Assembly: GCF_005405885.1 (NCBI RefSeq)
Contig: NZ_BJFL01000014.1
Coordinates: 59,871-123,870, forward strand
Reading direction: 5' to 3'
Length of the DNA stretch: 64,000 nucleotides
From: Gandjariella thermophila
GTDB lineage: Bacteria > Actinomycetota > Actinomycetes > Mycobacteriales > Pseudonocardiaceae
The notes under the pieces are model-generated. The model searched no databases, was not told the origin of the DNA, and saw only the letters and a program-made list of their open reading frames with translations. Below are positions 27,374-36,680 of the stretch, one piece after another (the stretch's first letter is position 1; each line of letters starts with the position of its first letter). The translations under genes and the position numbers were made by a program.

Positions 27374-28887
27374 TCGTCCTCGATGTCGTCCGCGTCCCAG
27401 CCAGCGTCCTCGACCGGGCCCGCCGACTGCCGGTCGGCGGATTCGGCGTCGCCGCCCGCCAGACCACGCCGGGCCCGCTTCGCGGACTTGCGCTCGGCGG
27501 CGGTGGGCCGGCGCGCGCGCCCGAGGCCGGCCAGCCGCGCGTCGGTGCCCCGGGCCCCGCTCACCGCGGCGATGCCGGCCGGGGTGGACGGCTCCCAGTC
27601 GAAGGTCACGTTGCCGATCGTCACCGGGCAGCCGGGCACCGCGCCCATCCTGGCCAGTTCCTCCTCCACGCCGAGCCGGGCCAGCCGGTCGGCGAGGTAG
27701 CCGACGGCCTCTTCGTTGTCGAAGTTGGTCTGCAGCACCCAGCGTTCCGGCCGCTCGCCGCGCACCACGAAGCCGTCCGGGTCCTCCGGGTCCGGCTCGA
27801 CGGTGAACCCGGATTCGTCCACCGCGGCCGGCCGCAGCACCACCCTGGTCGGCTCGGCGGGCGGTTGCGCGGCGCGATGCCGCTCAACGAGGTCGGCGAG
27901 CGCGAAGGACAACTCGCGCAGGCCCTCCCTGGTCACCGTGGACACCTCGAACACCGGCAGGCCACGGGCCTCGAACTCGGGGCGCACCAGGTCAGCCAGT
28001 TCCCGGGCGTCCGGCACATCGATCTTGTTCAGCACCACTGCCCGGGGGCGGCTGGCGAGATCACCGCCGAGCGACGGGGTGTATCGGGCCAGCTCCTCCT
28101 CGAGGGCGTCCACGTCGGACAATGGGTCGCGGCCGGGCTCGTAGGTGGCGCAGTCGACCACGTGCACCAACACCGCGCAGCGCTCGATGTGCCGCAGAAA
28201 GTCCAGCCCAAGGCCGCGGCCCTCGCTCGCTCCGGCGATCAGACCCGGCACGTCGGCCATGGTGAACACGGTCTCCCCCGCGGTCACCACGCCGAGGTTG
28301 GGCACCAGCGTGGTGAACGGGTAGTCGGCGATCTTCGGCCGGGCCGAGGAGAGCACCGCGATCAGCGACGACTTGCCCGCCGAGGGGAAGCCGACCAGGC
28401 CGACGTCGGCCACCGACTTCAACTCCAGCACCAGGTCGCGTTCCTCGCCGGGCTCGCCGAGCAGGGCGAACCCGGGCGCCTTGCGCGCCTTGGAGGCGAG
28501 CGCGGCGTTCCCCAACCCGCCACGGCCGCCCCGGGCGGCGACGAACCGGGTGCCGTGGCCGACCAGGTCGGCCAGCACCTCGCCGTCCTCGGTGAGCACC
28601 ACGGTGCCGTCCGGCACCCGCAGTTCGAGGTCGTCACCTGCGGCGCCGTGCCGGTTGCCGCCCTCCCCCTGCCGGCCGTTCGAGGCGCGGGCGTGCGGGC
28701 GGAAGTGGAAGTCCAGCAGGGTGTGCACGTTGGCGTCCACGACCAGCATGACGTCGCCGCCGCGCCCGCCGTTACCGCCGTCCGGCCCGCCGAGCGGCTT
28801 GTACTTCTCCCGGTGCACCGACGCGCAGCCGTTCCCGCCGGCGCCGGCGGCGACGTGGATCACCACCCGATCGACGAATCGGGACAC
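27370..28887 (-). CDS. obgE: GTPase Obg (CgtA)
   Basis: A 505-residue ribosome-assembly GTPase. Obg glycine-rich fold about 1-158 ([23 protein letters not shown]), G-domain 159-335 with [27 protein letters not shown] and NKIDV, then an OCT domain ([18 protein letters not shown], about 345-430). The tail is basic then acidic (SAKRARR to DDIEDE). It couples GTP/ppGpp status to 50S maturation. GTG 28887 starts the canonical [12 protein letters not shown]. The order rplU-rpmA-obgE-proB is conserved in actinobacteria. Confidence 0.97.
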   Translation of the reverse strand: MSRFVDRVVIHVAAGAGGNGCASVHREKYKPLGGPDGGNGGRGGDVMLVVDANVHTLLDFHFRPHARASNGRQGEGGNRHGAAGDDLELRVPDGTVVLTEDGEVLADLVGHGTRFVAARGGRGGLGNAALASKARKAPGFALLGEPGEERDLVLELKSVADVGLVGFPSAGKSSLIAVLSSARPKIADYPFTTLVPNLGVVTAGETVFTMADVPGLIAGASEGRGLGLDFLRHIERCAVLVHVVDCATYEPGRDPLSDVDALEEELARYTPSLGGDLASRPRAVVLNKIDVPDARELADLVRPEFEARGLPVFEVSTVTREGLRELSFALADLVERHRAAQPPAEPTRVVLRPAAVDESGFTVEPDPEDPDGFVVRGERPERWVLQTNFDNEEAVGYLADRLARLGVEEELARMGAVPGCPVTIGNVTFDWEPSTPAGIAAVSGARGTDARLAGLGRARRPTAAERKSAKRARRGLAGGDAESADRQSAGPVEDAGWDADDIEDE

Positions 28888-29043
28888 GGCGCTTCCTCTC
28901 TGCGCTCACACAGTTCCTGACCTGGATGTTCGTGTTGTTCGGCGGCACCGTGCGGGCCTGCCATGCCTGTCACCACACCGGCCGCTCCCACGGCCCTGAC
29001 GGCCCGTGGTCGCTGGGCCGGTCCCGAACAACGCCAACAAGAC

Positions 29044-29084
29044 GGCGAGGGGCGGGCCGGTCATCGCCGGACCCGCCCCTCGCC
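29044..29084 (-). terminator. Hairpin between rpmA and obgE
   Basis: GGCGAGGGGCGGG (29044-29056) pairs perfectly with 29072-29084, with a 15-nt loop. It lies 32 bp after the rpmA stop and may end or attenuate the ribosomal-protein message before obgE. Confidence 0.72.
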
Positions 29085-29116
29085 GGGGTTCACGCTGCAG
29101 TCGTTCCCGCGGGTCC

Positions 29117-29374
29117 TCAGACCTCGGCCGGGACGATGTTCACGGTCTTGCGGCCACGCTTCTCACCGAACTGAACGGTGCCCGCGGCCAGAGCGAACAG
29201 GGTGTCGTCACCGCCACGGCCGACGTTGAGACCAGGGTGGAACTTGGTGCCGCGCTGGCGGACCAGGATCTCACCGGCGTTGACGACCTGCCCGCCGAAC
29301 CGCTTCACGCCGAGGCGCTTGGCGTTCGAGTCGCGCCCGTTCCGGGAGCTGGACGCACCCTTCTTGTGTGCCAT
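29117..29374 (-). CDS. rpmA: Large ribosomal subunit protein bL27
   Basis: An 85-residue protein starting [20 protein letters not shown], with [18 protein letters not shown], standard bL27 lacking the firmicute N-terminal cleavage extension. It lies near the peptidyl-transferase centre. ATG start 32 nt after the rplU stop, so the two are co-transcribed. Confidence 0.98.
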   Translation of the reverse strand: MAHKKGASSSRNGRDSNAKRLGVKRFGGQVVNAGEILVRQRGTKFHPGLNVGRGGDDTLFALAAGTVQFGEKRGRKTVNIVPAEV

Positions 29375-29406
29375 GGCTGGTCAGGTCCTTCCGATGAGCC
29401 GAAGCG

Positions 29407-29715
29407 TCACTTCGTGATGCCGGTGACCTCGACGCGGGTCAGCTTCTGCCGGTGACCCTGGCGCTTGTGGTAGCCGGTCTTGTTCTTGAACTTGTGGATG
29501 CGGATCTTGCGACCCTTGGTGTGCTCGACGACCTTGCCCGTCACCGAGGCCTTCCCCAGAGCGTCGGCGTCCGCGGTGACGTCGCTTCCGTCCACCACGA
29601 GCAGCACGGGGAAGGTGACCTCCGTGCCCGGCTCGCCCTCAAGTTTCTCAACCTCGACGACGTCGCCGACAGCCACCTTGTACTGCTTGCCGCCGGTCTT
29701 GACGATCGCGTACAT
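29407..29715 (-). CDS. rplU: Large ribosomal subunit protein bL21
   Basis: A 102-residue protein beginning [20 protein letters not shown] and ending in the basic [23 protein letters not shown] 29715 matches the family start; longer frames upstream are rejected. First gene of rplU-rpmA(-obgE-proB). AGGAGA lies about 12 nt upstream, rather far for an SD. Confidence 0.97.
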   Translation of the reverse strand: MYAIVKTGGKQYKVAVGDVVEVEKLEGEPGTEVTFPVLLVVDGSDVTADADALGKASVTGKVVEHTKGRKIRIHKFKNKTGYHKRQGHRQKLTRVEVTGITK

Positions 29716-30225
29716 CGGGACGGAAGTCTCCTGCTGCTCGACGATAACGGGGGTCACGCGGGCGCCCATGTCCCATGGTAAGTAACAGGGCTGCGCACGA
29801 CGTGGCCCACCAGAGCGGCGGGCCGACCAACAGGTTACGGAATCCGCTCGACCGAGGTCAAACCGGGGGTCCTCTTCGCCGTCGTGCCTGGTCCGGATGC
29901 CTTCCGCCGGGCGAGACAAAGGGCGGTGCCGGTCGCCGCGGGTGGGCGGGAGAAGGGCACACGCCCGGCCACACGGGTGTGAGCTTGCGCACGGCGAGCA
30001 CCGCCAGCAACCCGCTCCGTGACAGCGGCCGGCGGCCGTCCCCATCCCGACGCGGCCGAGCACAACGAATGCGCGCGGCCGCCGCCGCGGAACGTCCGTG
30101 GCGGCGGCCGCGCACCCGACCACGCTGCCGCGCGCCGCACATGGCTACCGCGCGGGCACGCACGGTGCTCGTCGAACGCGCCTACCCGCGCGGGCTGCCC
30201 CGGCCGGCGAGCGGCCGGCTACGGA
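29716..30225. other. 510-bp intergenic region between rne/rng and rplU
   Basis: It contains the rplU promoter (less GC-rich stretch near 29770-29845) and the strong rne/rng terminator at 30073-30113. I see no convincing small gene: open frames here lack SD sites and conserved-looking sequence. Confidence 0.55.
30073..30113 (-). terminator. Terminator downstream of the RNase E/G gene
   Basis: A 14-bp perfect stem GCGCGGCCGCCGCC (30073-30086) with its complement at 30100-30113 and a 13-nt loop, about 110 bp past the RNase stop and before the rplU promoter. Confidence 0.75.
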
Positions 30226-33200
30226 TCAGTTCTCCTTCGCGAGGCCCAGCGGGGGGCCGGCCGGCCGGGACGCGACGCGCCGCGGCGTGCGCCGGGTCGC
30301 CCCGACCGCAGCCGGGTGCTCGCCGGGCGCGGACTGCTCGTCCCGCGCGCTCGCCACATCCCCGGACTGCTCTGCCTCGGACGCCGGCCGCTCGGCAGGC
30401 TCCTGCCGCTCGGGCAGGTGACCGTTCCGCTCGGACGGCGCCGGCCGATCGTGCTCCGCCGCCGACTCGCTCACCGGCCGCTCGGCCGCTGACTGCTGAT
30501 CCGCCGGCTGGTCACCCGGCGGCTGCTCGGCCACCAGCTGCTCACTGCGCTGCTCGGTCGGCGACGCGGTGGCCGCCGGTTGTGCGCTCACCGACCGCTC
30601 GGCGCGGGAACGTGCGGCCACGAACGGCCACGCCGTGGCGCGGTCGCGGCGACCGGCTTCGGCGCCCTCGGTACCGGAACCGGCGGCGGCAGGGCCTTCC
30701 GTGGCGGGGCGACCGGCTTCGGGGGCATCCACGCCTGAGTGGTCGGTCGCGGTCACCACCTCGGCCGCGGTCTCCTCGGCGTGCGGTTGGTCGGTGACCG
30801 GCTCGGACGCTGGACGCTCACCGGCCGCCGCGTGCTCGCCCGCCTCACCCACCGCTGGTGCCGGGCCCTCCGGCGCGGCGGCGCCGGACTGGTCGGTCTC
30901 CGGCGCGGTGACCGTGCGCTCGACTGCCTCGCCGGCCGGCGTGGCGACCTCCGGACGCTCGGTCGCGGGCTGGTCCTTCGCCGGTGCGGTCACCGGCGCC
31001 TCGGCCACCGCCCGCTGCGGCGCTCCGCCAGGCTCCACACCCGGCTCGCCACCCCCGGCCACCGGACTAACGCCCGCATCAGACCCAGCATGATCTACCG
31101 AACCACTGGCCGCCGGCCACTTCCGCACCTCCGGCTCGGCCCGCCGGACCGGCTCAGCCTGCCGGACCGGCTCAGCCTGCGACTCCGGCTCGGTTCGCTG
31201 CTCTCGCTCGCCCGCGTCCGCCACCGACGCGTCGCTCGGCGATCCGCCCGCCGGCACCGGAGCCGGCGGCGCCGCAGCCGGCGTTTCCGCGGCCGCCGGC
31301 TCGGAGCCCGCTGGCTCCCCGGCCCCCGACTCGGCCGCCGGCGACTCACCGGGCGCCTCCCGGACGGGCGTGGCCGCAACATCGGTCGCGGCCGGGCCGG
31401 AGACGACGACAGCACTCTCCGCCGCGGGGCGCCCCGTGTCCGGAGCGCCCGGCTCGCGGTGCGCGCTGCGCTTGGTCCGGCGGCCGCTGTCGGTCGCCGG
31501 CTCCAGCTGCGGCGCGGGCGCCGCCGGCACGAGGGTCTCCGCTTCCGGTTCGCCGCCCTTGCCGCGGCGGGACTTCCGTGCCTGCCCGCCGCCCTGGCCG
31601 CCACCGCCGTGCGAGTACACCGGCTCGGTGGACACGATCACACCCCGGCCGCGGCAGTGCTCGCAGGTGGTGCTGAACGCCTCCAGCAGGCCGGTGCCGA
31701 CCCGCTTGCGGGTCATCTGCACCAGGCCCAGCGACGTCACCTCGGCCACCTGGTGCCGGGTGCGGTCGCGGCCCAGGCACTCGGTCAGCCGGCGCAGCAC
31801 CAGGTCCCGGTTGGACTCCAGAACCATGTCGATGAAGTCGATGACGATGATCCCGCCGAGGTCGCGCAGCCGGAGCTGGCGGACGATCTCCTCGGCCGCC
31901 TCCAGGTTGTTGCGGGTGACGGTCTCCTCGAGGTTGCCGCCGGACCCGGTGAACTTCCCGGTGTTCACGTCGATCACGGTCATCGCCTCGGTGCGGTCGA
32001 TGACCAGGTAACCGCCGGAGGGCAGCCAGACCTTCCGGTCCAGCGCCTTGGCCAGTTGCTCGTCCACCCGGTACTCGGTGAACACGTCGACGTTGCCGAC
32101 GTGCTTGCGCAGCCGGGCGACCAGGTCCGGAGCCACGTGCTGGACGTAGGCGTTGATCGTCTCCCAGGCGTCGTCGCCCTGCACGACCAGCTCGGAGAAG
32201 TCCTCGGTGAACATGTCCCGCACGACCTTGATCAGCAGGTCGGGCTCCTCGTAGAGGAGCTGCGGGGCCTTGGCGCCGGGCTGCTCGGCCTTGCCCTTGA
32301 TGACCTCCCACTGCGCCTGCAGCCGGCGGACGTCGCGGTTCAGTTCCTCCTCGCTGATGCCCTCGGAGGCGGTGCGGATGATCACGCCGGCCTCGTCCGG
32401 CACGATCCGGCGGAGGATCTCCTTCAGCCGCTTGCGCTCGGTGTCCGGCAGCTTGCGGCTGATCCCGGTGACCCCGCCGCCGGGCACGTAGACCAGGAAC
32501 CGGCCCGGCAGGCTGATCTGGGTGGTCAGCCGGGCGCCCTTGTGCCCGACCGGGTCCTTGGTGACCTGCACGAGCACGCTGTCGCCGGTGGAGAGCGCCT
32601 GCTCGATCTTGCGCGCCTTGCCCTCCAGCCCGGCGGCGTCCCAGTCCACCTCGCCGGCATACAGCACGGCGTTGCGGCCCCGGCCGATGTCCACGAACGC
32701 CGCCTCCATGCTGGGCAGCACGTTCTGCACCCGGCCGAGGTAGACGTTGCCGACCAGCGAGCCGGACCCCGCGCTGGTCACGAAGTGCTCGACCAGCACG
32801 TTGTCCTCGAGCACGCCGATCTGGATCTGGTCGCCGCGCTCGCGGACCACCATCCTGCGGTCCACCGACTCCCGCCGGGCCAGGAACTCGGCCTCGGAGA
32901 GCACCGGCACCCGCCGCCGGCCCGCCTCGCGGCCGTCCCGCCGGCGCTGGCGCTTAGCCTCCAGGCGAGTCGAGCCGCGCACGCTGCGCACCTCGTCCTG
33001 CGCGGCCGGGGCCTCCGCCTTCTCCTCGCGGGCCTCCCGGACGTGCACCACCGTGTTCGGCGGATCGTCCTCGCTGGGCGAGGCCTCCTGACCGGACGCA
33101 CCCTTTCGGCGCCGCCGCCTCCGCCGCCGCTTGGTGCCGTTGTCCTCGCCCTTCTCGGCGTCCTCCTGCTCCGCCTGGGCTTCCTCGGCGTGCTCCTCCG

Positions 33201-33765
33201 CCGGTGGCTCGCTCTCCCGGTCCTCGCCGGCGGAACCCTCGGCCGAAGCGGTCTCCTCGCCGCCCTGCCCGCCCCGGCCACGACCCCGACCGCGACGGCC
33301 ACGGCGGCGGCGCCGGCGGCGACCGCCCTCGCCGTCCTCGGTGTCCTCGTCGTCGGCGTCGACCTCGGCGGTGTCGGCGCGCCCGACGTCCTCGGGCTCC
33401 TGGACCACCGGCGACACCGGCTCGGTCACCGCCTGCGGCGGCAGGAACAGCGGGGCGGGTGGCACCGGACGAGCGGACACCGTGTCCGCCTCGGACGACT
33501 CCACGGCGTCGTCACCGGGCTCGTTCGGGTCCGGCAGCAGCGCCTCGGCGACGCGCAGCGCGACCTCGCGGCTGACCGACGACTGCGGGCTGCGTACCGG
33601 CTCGCCGATCTCCTCCAGCGCGGTGAGGACGTCCCGACTGCTCGCGCCGATCAACCGCGCCAACGCATGCACCCGCACCTTCGCCGCCAGTTCACCCAAG
33701 ACGGCCTGGGTAGGTGTGGTCGCATTCCCGCCGGCGTTGCCGGCGGGCTTTTCCATGTTCGACAT
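30226..33765 (-). CDS. rne: Rne/Rng family endoribonuclease (RNase E/G)
   Basis: An 1179-residue protein. The N-terminus (1-310) is charged and disordered with RRRRRRGRRGRGRGRGG and acidic stretches. The catalytic core covers about 310-760: S1 domain (IGVLEDNVLVEHFVTSAGSG, SLVGNVYLGRVQNVLPSMEA), 5'-sensor, and the DNase I-like active site with VIDVNTGKF and IIVIDFIDM. The zinc-link is CEHCRGRG. The C-terminal about 400 residues are Ala/Glu/Pro-rich and disordered, a degradosome-type scaffold. ATG 33765 follows GGAGGAG. Inserts flanking the core are typical of actinobacterial RNase E. Confidence 0.95.
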   Translation of the reverse strand: MSNMEKPAGNAGGNATTPTQAVLGELAAKVRVHALARLIGASSRDVLTALEEIGEPVRSPQSSVSREVALRVAEALLPDPNEPGDDAVESSEADTVSARPVPPAPLFLPPQAVTEPVSPVVQEPEDVGRADTAEVDADDEDTEDGEGGRRRRRRRGRRGRGRGRGGQGGEETASAEGSAGEDRESEPPAEEHAEEAQAEQEDAEKGEDNGTKRRRRRRRRKGASGQEASPSEDDPPNTVVHVREAREEKAEAPAAQDEVRSVRGSTRLEAKRQRRRDGREAGRRRVPVLSEAEFLARRESVDRRMVVRERGDQIQIGVLEDNVLVEHFVTSAGSGSLVGNVYLGRVQNVLPSMEAAFVDIGRGRNAVLYAGEVDWDAAGLEGKARKIEQALSTGDSVLVQVTKDPVGHKGARLTTQISLPGRFLVYVPGGGVTGISRKLPDTERKRLKEILRRIVPDEAGVIIRTASEGISEEELNRDVRRLQAQWEVIKGKAEQPGAKAPQLLYEEPDLLIKVVRDMFTEDFSELVVQGDDAWETINAYVQHVAPDLVARLRKHVGNVDVFTEYRVDEQLAKALDRKVWLPSGGYLVIDRTEAMTVIDVNTGKFTGSGGNLEETVTRNNLEAAEEIVRQLRLRDLGGIIVIDFIDMVLESNRDLVLRRLTECLGRDRTRHQVAEVTSLGLVQMTRKRVGTGLLEAFSTTCEHCRGRGVIVSTEPVYSHGGGGQGGGQARKSRRGKGGEPEAETLVPAAPAPQLEPATDSGRRTKRSAHREPGAPDTGRPAAESAVVVSGPAATDVAATPVREAPGESPAAESGAGEPAGSEPAAAETPAAAPPAPVPAGGSPSDASVADAGEREQRTEPESQAEPVRQAEPVRRAEPEVRKWPAASGSVDHAGSDAGVSPVAGGGEPGVEPGGAPQRAVAEAPVTAPAKDQPATERPEVATPAGEAVERTVTAPETDQSGAAAPEGPAPAVGEAGEHAAAGERPASEPVTDQPHAEETAAEVVTATDHSGVDAPEAGRPATEGPAAAGSGTEGAEAGRRDRATAWPFVAARSRAERSVSAQPAATASPTEQRSEQLVAEQPPGDQPADQQSAAERPVSESAAEHDRPAPSERNGHLPERQEPAERPASEAEQSGDVASARDEQSAPGEHPAAVGATRRTPRRVASRPAGPPLGLAKEN

Positions 33766-33896
33766 CTAGCTCCTCCGCCCCCGGGCGCGTCCTGGCGAGG
33801 ACGCGGCCGCACGGGGGCCCTGTTCGTTCTGTCTCCGCCGCTGCCAGCGGCGGGAATCCTTCCAGCGCCACCCGGGCCCGGGGCGCGCCCGGGCAC

Positions 33897-34874
33897 TCAG
33901 ACGGCAGGTCCCGCTACGACGCCCTGGCCCGACTCCCCGTCCCGTGTGGCTGGCTGGGGCGCCGCCACCGGGGCCAACGGATCGGCGAGGCGCCCATCGT
34001 CGTCGAGCTGGCCCTGGGCCATCCGGGTCGCCTTCGCGGGCACCGGCGGTTCCAGGCCGGCGACGACGCGGAGCGCGCTCAGCACGTCGTCTGGTCGTAC
34101 CGCCGGCGTTGCCTGCCGTACGACCGTGACAAGTATCCCACACGGTCTCCCGGGTGCCGGCCAATCATCCGTTCGAGCGGCGCGGGTACCGATTTGACTA
34201 CCGTGAGCAACATTATCGGCCGTCCGCTCGCCACGGCCGGGAACCGATGTCCCGTTCGAGGCAATTTCCTCGTCATCAGGAAAACGCCGCCGGAGCGGCC
34301 CGGATTCCACCCGGTCAGGTGACCCACCCGCCCCGGCGACGCTCGACGCCGCCTCGGCGGTGACCACCGCGGGACGGACGTCGATGGTGCGCCGGCCATC
34401 CTTGGTGAGCCGCTGCACCTCCACCCGGTCCGCGGCCAGCAGCCGGTCCACCGCCTCGGCCAGCGCGCGCGGGTCGACACCGGGCAGTTCGATGCGCCAC
34501 AGGCTGGCGTCCAGCCGATCCGCCAGCGATCCGCCGCTGGCCGGCACCACCTGCAACACGTCCAGGCCGTCCGGCAGCGCCGCATCCAACTCGGCGCGCA
34601 GCACCTCCGGGTCCACCCGCTCGACGAGCTGGATCTCGACGTACTCGGCCTCGCTGGCCACGCCGGTGGGGGCGGCGCCCGCCCAGGAGATCTTCGGGTG
34701 CGGGTTGAAGCCCTGCGAGTACGCCATGGGCACGCCCGCCCGGCGCAGGGCGCGCTCGAACGCCCTGGCCACGTCCCGGTGCGAGGTGAACCGCAGCCTG
34801 CCACGCTTGGCGTAGCGCAGCCGAAGCCGCTGTACCGGTGCCGCGGACGGGTTGGGCTCGTGTTGCCGGCTCAG
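33897..34874 (-). CDS. TIGR03936 family radical-SAM-associated protein, apparent CTG start
   Basis: About 325 residues. The conserved N-terminus VQRLRLRYAKRGRLRFTSHR lies upstream of the first GTG (34772), so that start would remove the family core. The frame has no ATG, GTG or TTG further up. A CTG at 34874 gives (M)SRQHEPNPSAAPVQRL and has GAGGGGAG 5 nt upstream. Domain features continue with GVPMAYSQGFNPHPKISWAG and end with CGILVTVVRQATPAVRPDDV. Between them about 65 residues are inserted (near residues 190-255). The partner TIGR03960 gene lies across a divergent protease gene. Molecular role unknown. Confidence 0.82.
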   Translation of the reverse strand: MSRQHEPNPSAAPVQRLRLRYAKRGRLRFTSHRDVARAFERALRRAGVPMAYSQGFNPHPKISWAGAAPTGVASEAEYVEIQLVERVDPEVLRAELDAALPDGLDVLQVVPASGGSLADRLDASLWRIELPGVDPRALAEAVDRLLAADRVEVQRLTKDGRRTIDVRPAVVTAEAASSVAGAGGSPDRVESGPLRRRFPDDEEIASNGTSVPGRGERTADNVAHGSQIGTRAARTDDWPAPGRPCGILVTVVRQATPAVRPDDVLSALRVVAGLEPPVPAKATRMAQGQLDDDGRLADPLAPVAAPQPATRDGESGQGVVAGPAV

Positions 34875-35028
34875 TTCTGCTCCCCTCGATGGTGCGCGGG
34901 TACATCCTCCTGGACGGTACCGACGCCGGTCAGGTGCCGTCCCGCTTGTCTGTCCGCGTCGGCGTGGCTACCGTCCGGCACGATCGGCGGCGGGCAGCCC
35001 CGGCCCGCCACACCCTGGAGGTTCCGCG

Positions 35029-36519
35029 TTGCCCCTGCTGCACCGTGCCCGCGTCGCGGCGGTGAGTGCCGCGCTGGTCGCCACGAGTTGCCTGGCGGTG
35101 GTTCCGCCGGCCGCCGCGGACCCGGGCGCGGATCCGGGCGGCTGCGTGGATCGCGGCCCGATGCTGCGTTACCTGGTGGTGTTCGACCGGGGGACCCCCG
35201 GCCAGACGGCGCACGCGGCGATCGGCACCGCCTGCGGGAGCACGGTCGTCTACTACCCGCAGATCGCGGTCGCCGTGGCCGCCTCGCCCGATCCCCGGTT
35301 CGCCGACCGGATGGGCCGGGACCACGCCTACAGCGCGCAGGCGGAGGCGCTGGCCGGCGGCGGAGGGCGGGTCCGCCGCAAGCCGGACGAGACGCAGAGC
35401 GGCCAGCTTCCCGCCGGCGGCACGGTGGACCCGGCGGACCGCACCGCCGAGCAGTGGGACATGGCGATGATCCGGGCCGACCGGGCGCATGCGATCACCG
35501 AGGGCAGCCGGGACGTGCTGGTGGGCGTGCTGGACTCCGGCGTCGACCCGACCCACCCCGATCTCGCCGCCGCCGTCGACCCTGCCCGCTCCGCCGGGTG
35601 CACCACGGGCGCACCGGACCGCGACCGGCCGGCGTGGGTACCGACCACCTCGCCGCACGGCACGCACGTCGCCGGAATCATCGCCGCCGCGGACGACGGC
35701 CGGGGCATCACCGGGGTGGCCCCCGGGGTCCGGCTGGCCTCGGTGAAGGTGGTCGACGACGACGGCTACATCTACCCCGAGGCCGCGGTATGCGGGTTCA
35801 TGTGGGCCGCCACGACCGGCATGACGATCACCAACAGCAGCTACTTCGTCGACCCGTGGGTGTTCGCCTGCCCCGACGAGCCCGGCCAGTCGGTGGTGTA
35901 CGAGGCGGTGCGCCGCGCGGTCGATTACGCCGCGTCCCGCGGCGTGCTCAACATCGCGGCCGCCACCAACACCGGCGCCGACCTCTCCGCCCCGGAGACC
36001 GACGCCAGCAGCCCGGACAACGCCGCCGAGCAGCGCACCCGCCGGCTCGGTGACGGCTGCGACGTGCTGCCGGCCGGGCTGCGCGGCGTGGTCACCGTGT
36101 CCTCGGTGGGAGCGCGGCGGCTGAAGGCCGGCTACAGCTCCTACGGCCTGGGCGTGGTGGACCTCACCGCGCCGGGCGGCGACCGCAGGCAGCGGCCGGA
36201 CGGGCCTGGCCGCGGTTGCGTGCTGTCCACCGTGCCGGGCGGCTACCGCTACTCCTGCGGCACGTCCATGGCGGCACCGCACGCCGCGGGGGTGGCCGCG
36301 CTGCTCGCGTCCAGCCACCCGCACAGCACGGTGACCCAGCTCACCCGGATGCTCGGCCAGCAGGCGGACACCGTTCCCTGCCCGGCCGACTACGACCTCA
36401 ACGGCACCGGCGTGCAGGACGCCTACTGCACCGGCTACTCCGGGTACAACGGCTTCTACGGGCACGGCCTGGTGGACGCGCTGGCCGCGGTGACCCCCGG
36501 CGCGGCACCCAGCCACTGA
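35029..36519 (+). CDS. Secreted subtilisin-like (S8) serine protease
   Basis: A 496-residue exported protease. The TTG start at 35029 is chosen because GGAGG lies 7 nt upstream and a signal peptide (VAAVSAALVATSCLAVVPPA, cleaved after AAA) follows at once. Catalytic triad: D169 (VLDSGVDPTHPD), H210 (SPHGTHVAG), S413 (CGTSMAAPHAAG). A pro-region lies between the signal and about residue 140. Ten or so cysteines suggest disulfides, as in other actinobacterial subtilases. No C-terminal anchor. It sits on the plus strand between two minus-strand genes that are normally neighbours, and a dispersed repeat begins at its stop codon. Confidence 0.92.
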   Translation: MPLLHRARVAAVSAALVATSCLAVVPPAAADPGADPGGCVDRGPMLRYLVVFDRGTPGQTAHAAIGTACGSTVVYYPQIAVAVAASPDPRFADRMGRDHAYSAQAEALAGGGGRVRRKPDETQSGQLPAGGTVDPADRTAEQWDMAMIRADRAHAITEGSRDVLVGVLDSGVDPTHPDLAAAVDPARSAGCTTGAPDRDRPAWVPTTSPHGTHVAGIIAAADDGRGITGVAPGVRLASVKVVDDDGYIYPEAAVCGFMWAATTGMTITNSSYFVDPWVFACPDEPGQSVVYEAVRRAVDYAASRGVLNIAAATNTGADLSAPETDASSPDNAAEQRTRRLGDGCDVLPAGLRGVVTVSSVGARRLKAGYSSYGLGVVDLTAPGGDRRQRPDGPGRGCVLSTVPGGYRYSCGTSMAAPHAAGVAALLASSHPHSTVTQLTRMLGQQADTVPCPADYDLNGTGVQDAYCTGYSGYNGFYGHGLVDALAAVTPGAAPSH

Positions 36520-36679
36520 CAGCCTGTTCCGGAACTGGACTGACTGCGATGCTCATTTGCGGAACGCGCGCGATCGCGGGGGCGAGGCGAGCCACCAGGA
36601 CAAGCCGGGGCGTGCGCGGTCACCGGCGAGCCCCGGCGACACCATCACGGCGCAGCGTTCTCAGAGCAGGCCCTGAGGG
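36517..36679. repeat. Dispersed MITE-like repeat, copy A
   Basis: A roughly 163-bp element filling the gap between the protease stop and the TIGR03960 stop. It begins TGACAGCCTGTTCCGGAAC (TGA is the protease stop) and contains GGAACGCGC, GCGATCGCGGGGGCG and CCCCGGCGAC. It ends in GCGTTCTCAGAGCAGGCCCTGAG, whose complement resembles the left end, so the ends are imperfect inverted repeats. Copy B downstream of ndk shares all these blocks in the same order. Confidence 0.75.
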
Positions 36680-36680
36680 T

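Noticed and set aside
30739..34197. An open frame of over 1100 codons on the plus strand opposite the RNase E/G gene
   Set aside because: It is an antisense shadow of a GC-rich gene: no SD, no recognisable domain, His/Arg/Leu-rich composition, while the minus strand encodes clear RNase motifs.
34315..34905. Alternative start of TIGR03936 at ATG 34905
   Set aside because: That ATG is in a different frame from the conserved protein and its SD is directly adjacent with no spacing; it would need a frameshift.
35029..35130. Lipoprotein signal in the subtilase (LVATSC)
   Set aside because: Ala at -3 and Thr at -2 make a poor lipobox and a good signal peptidase I site (PPAAAD) follows.
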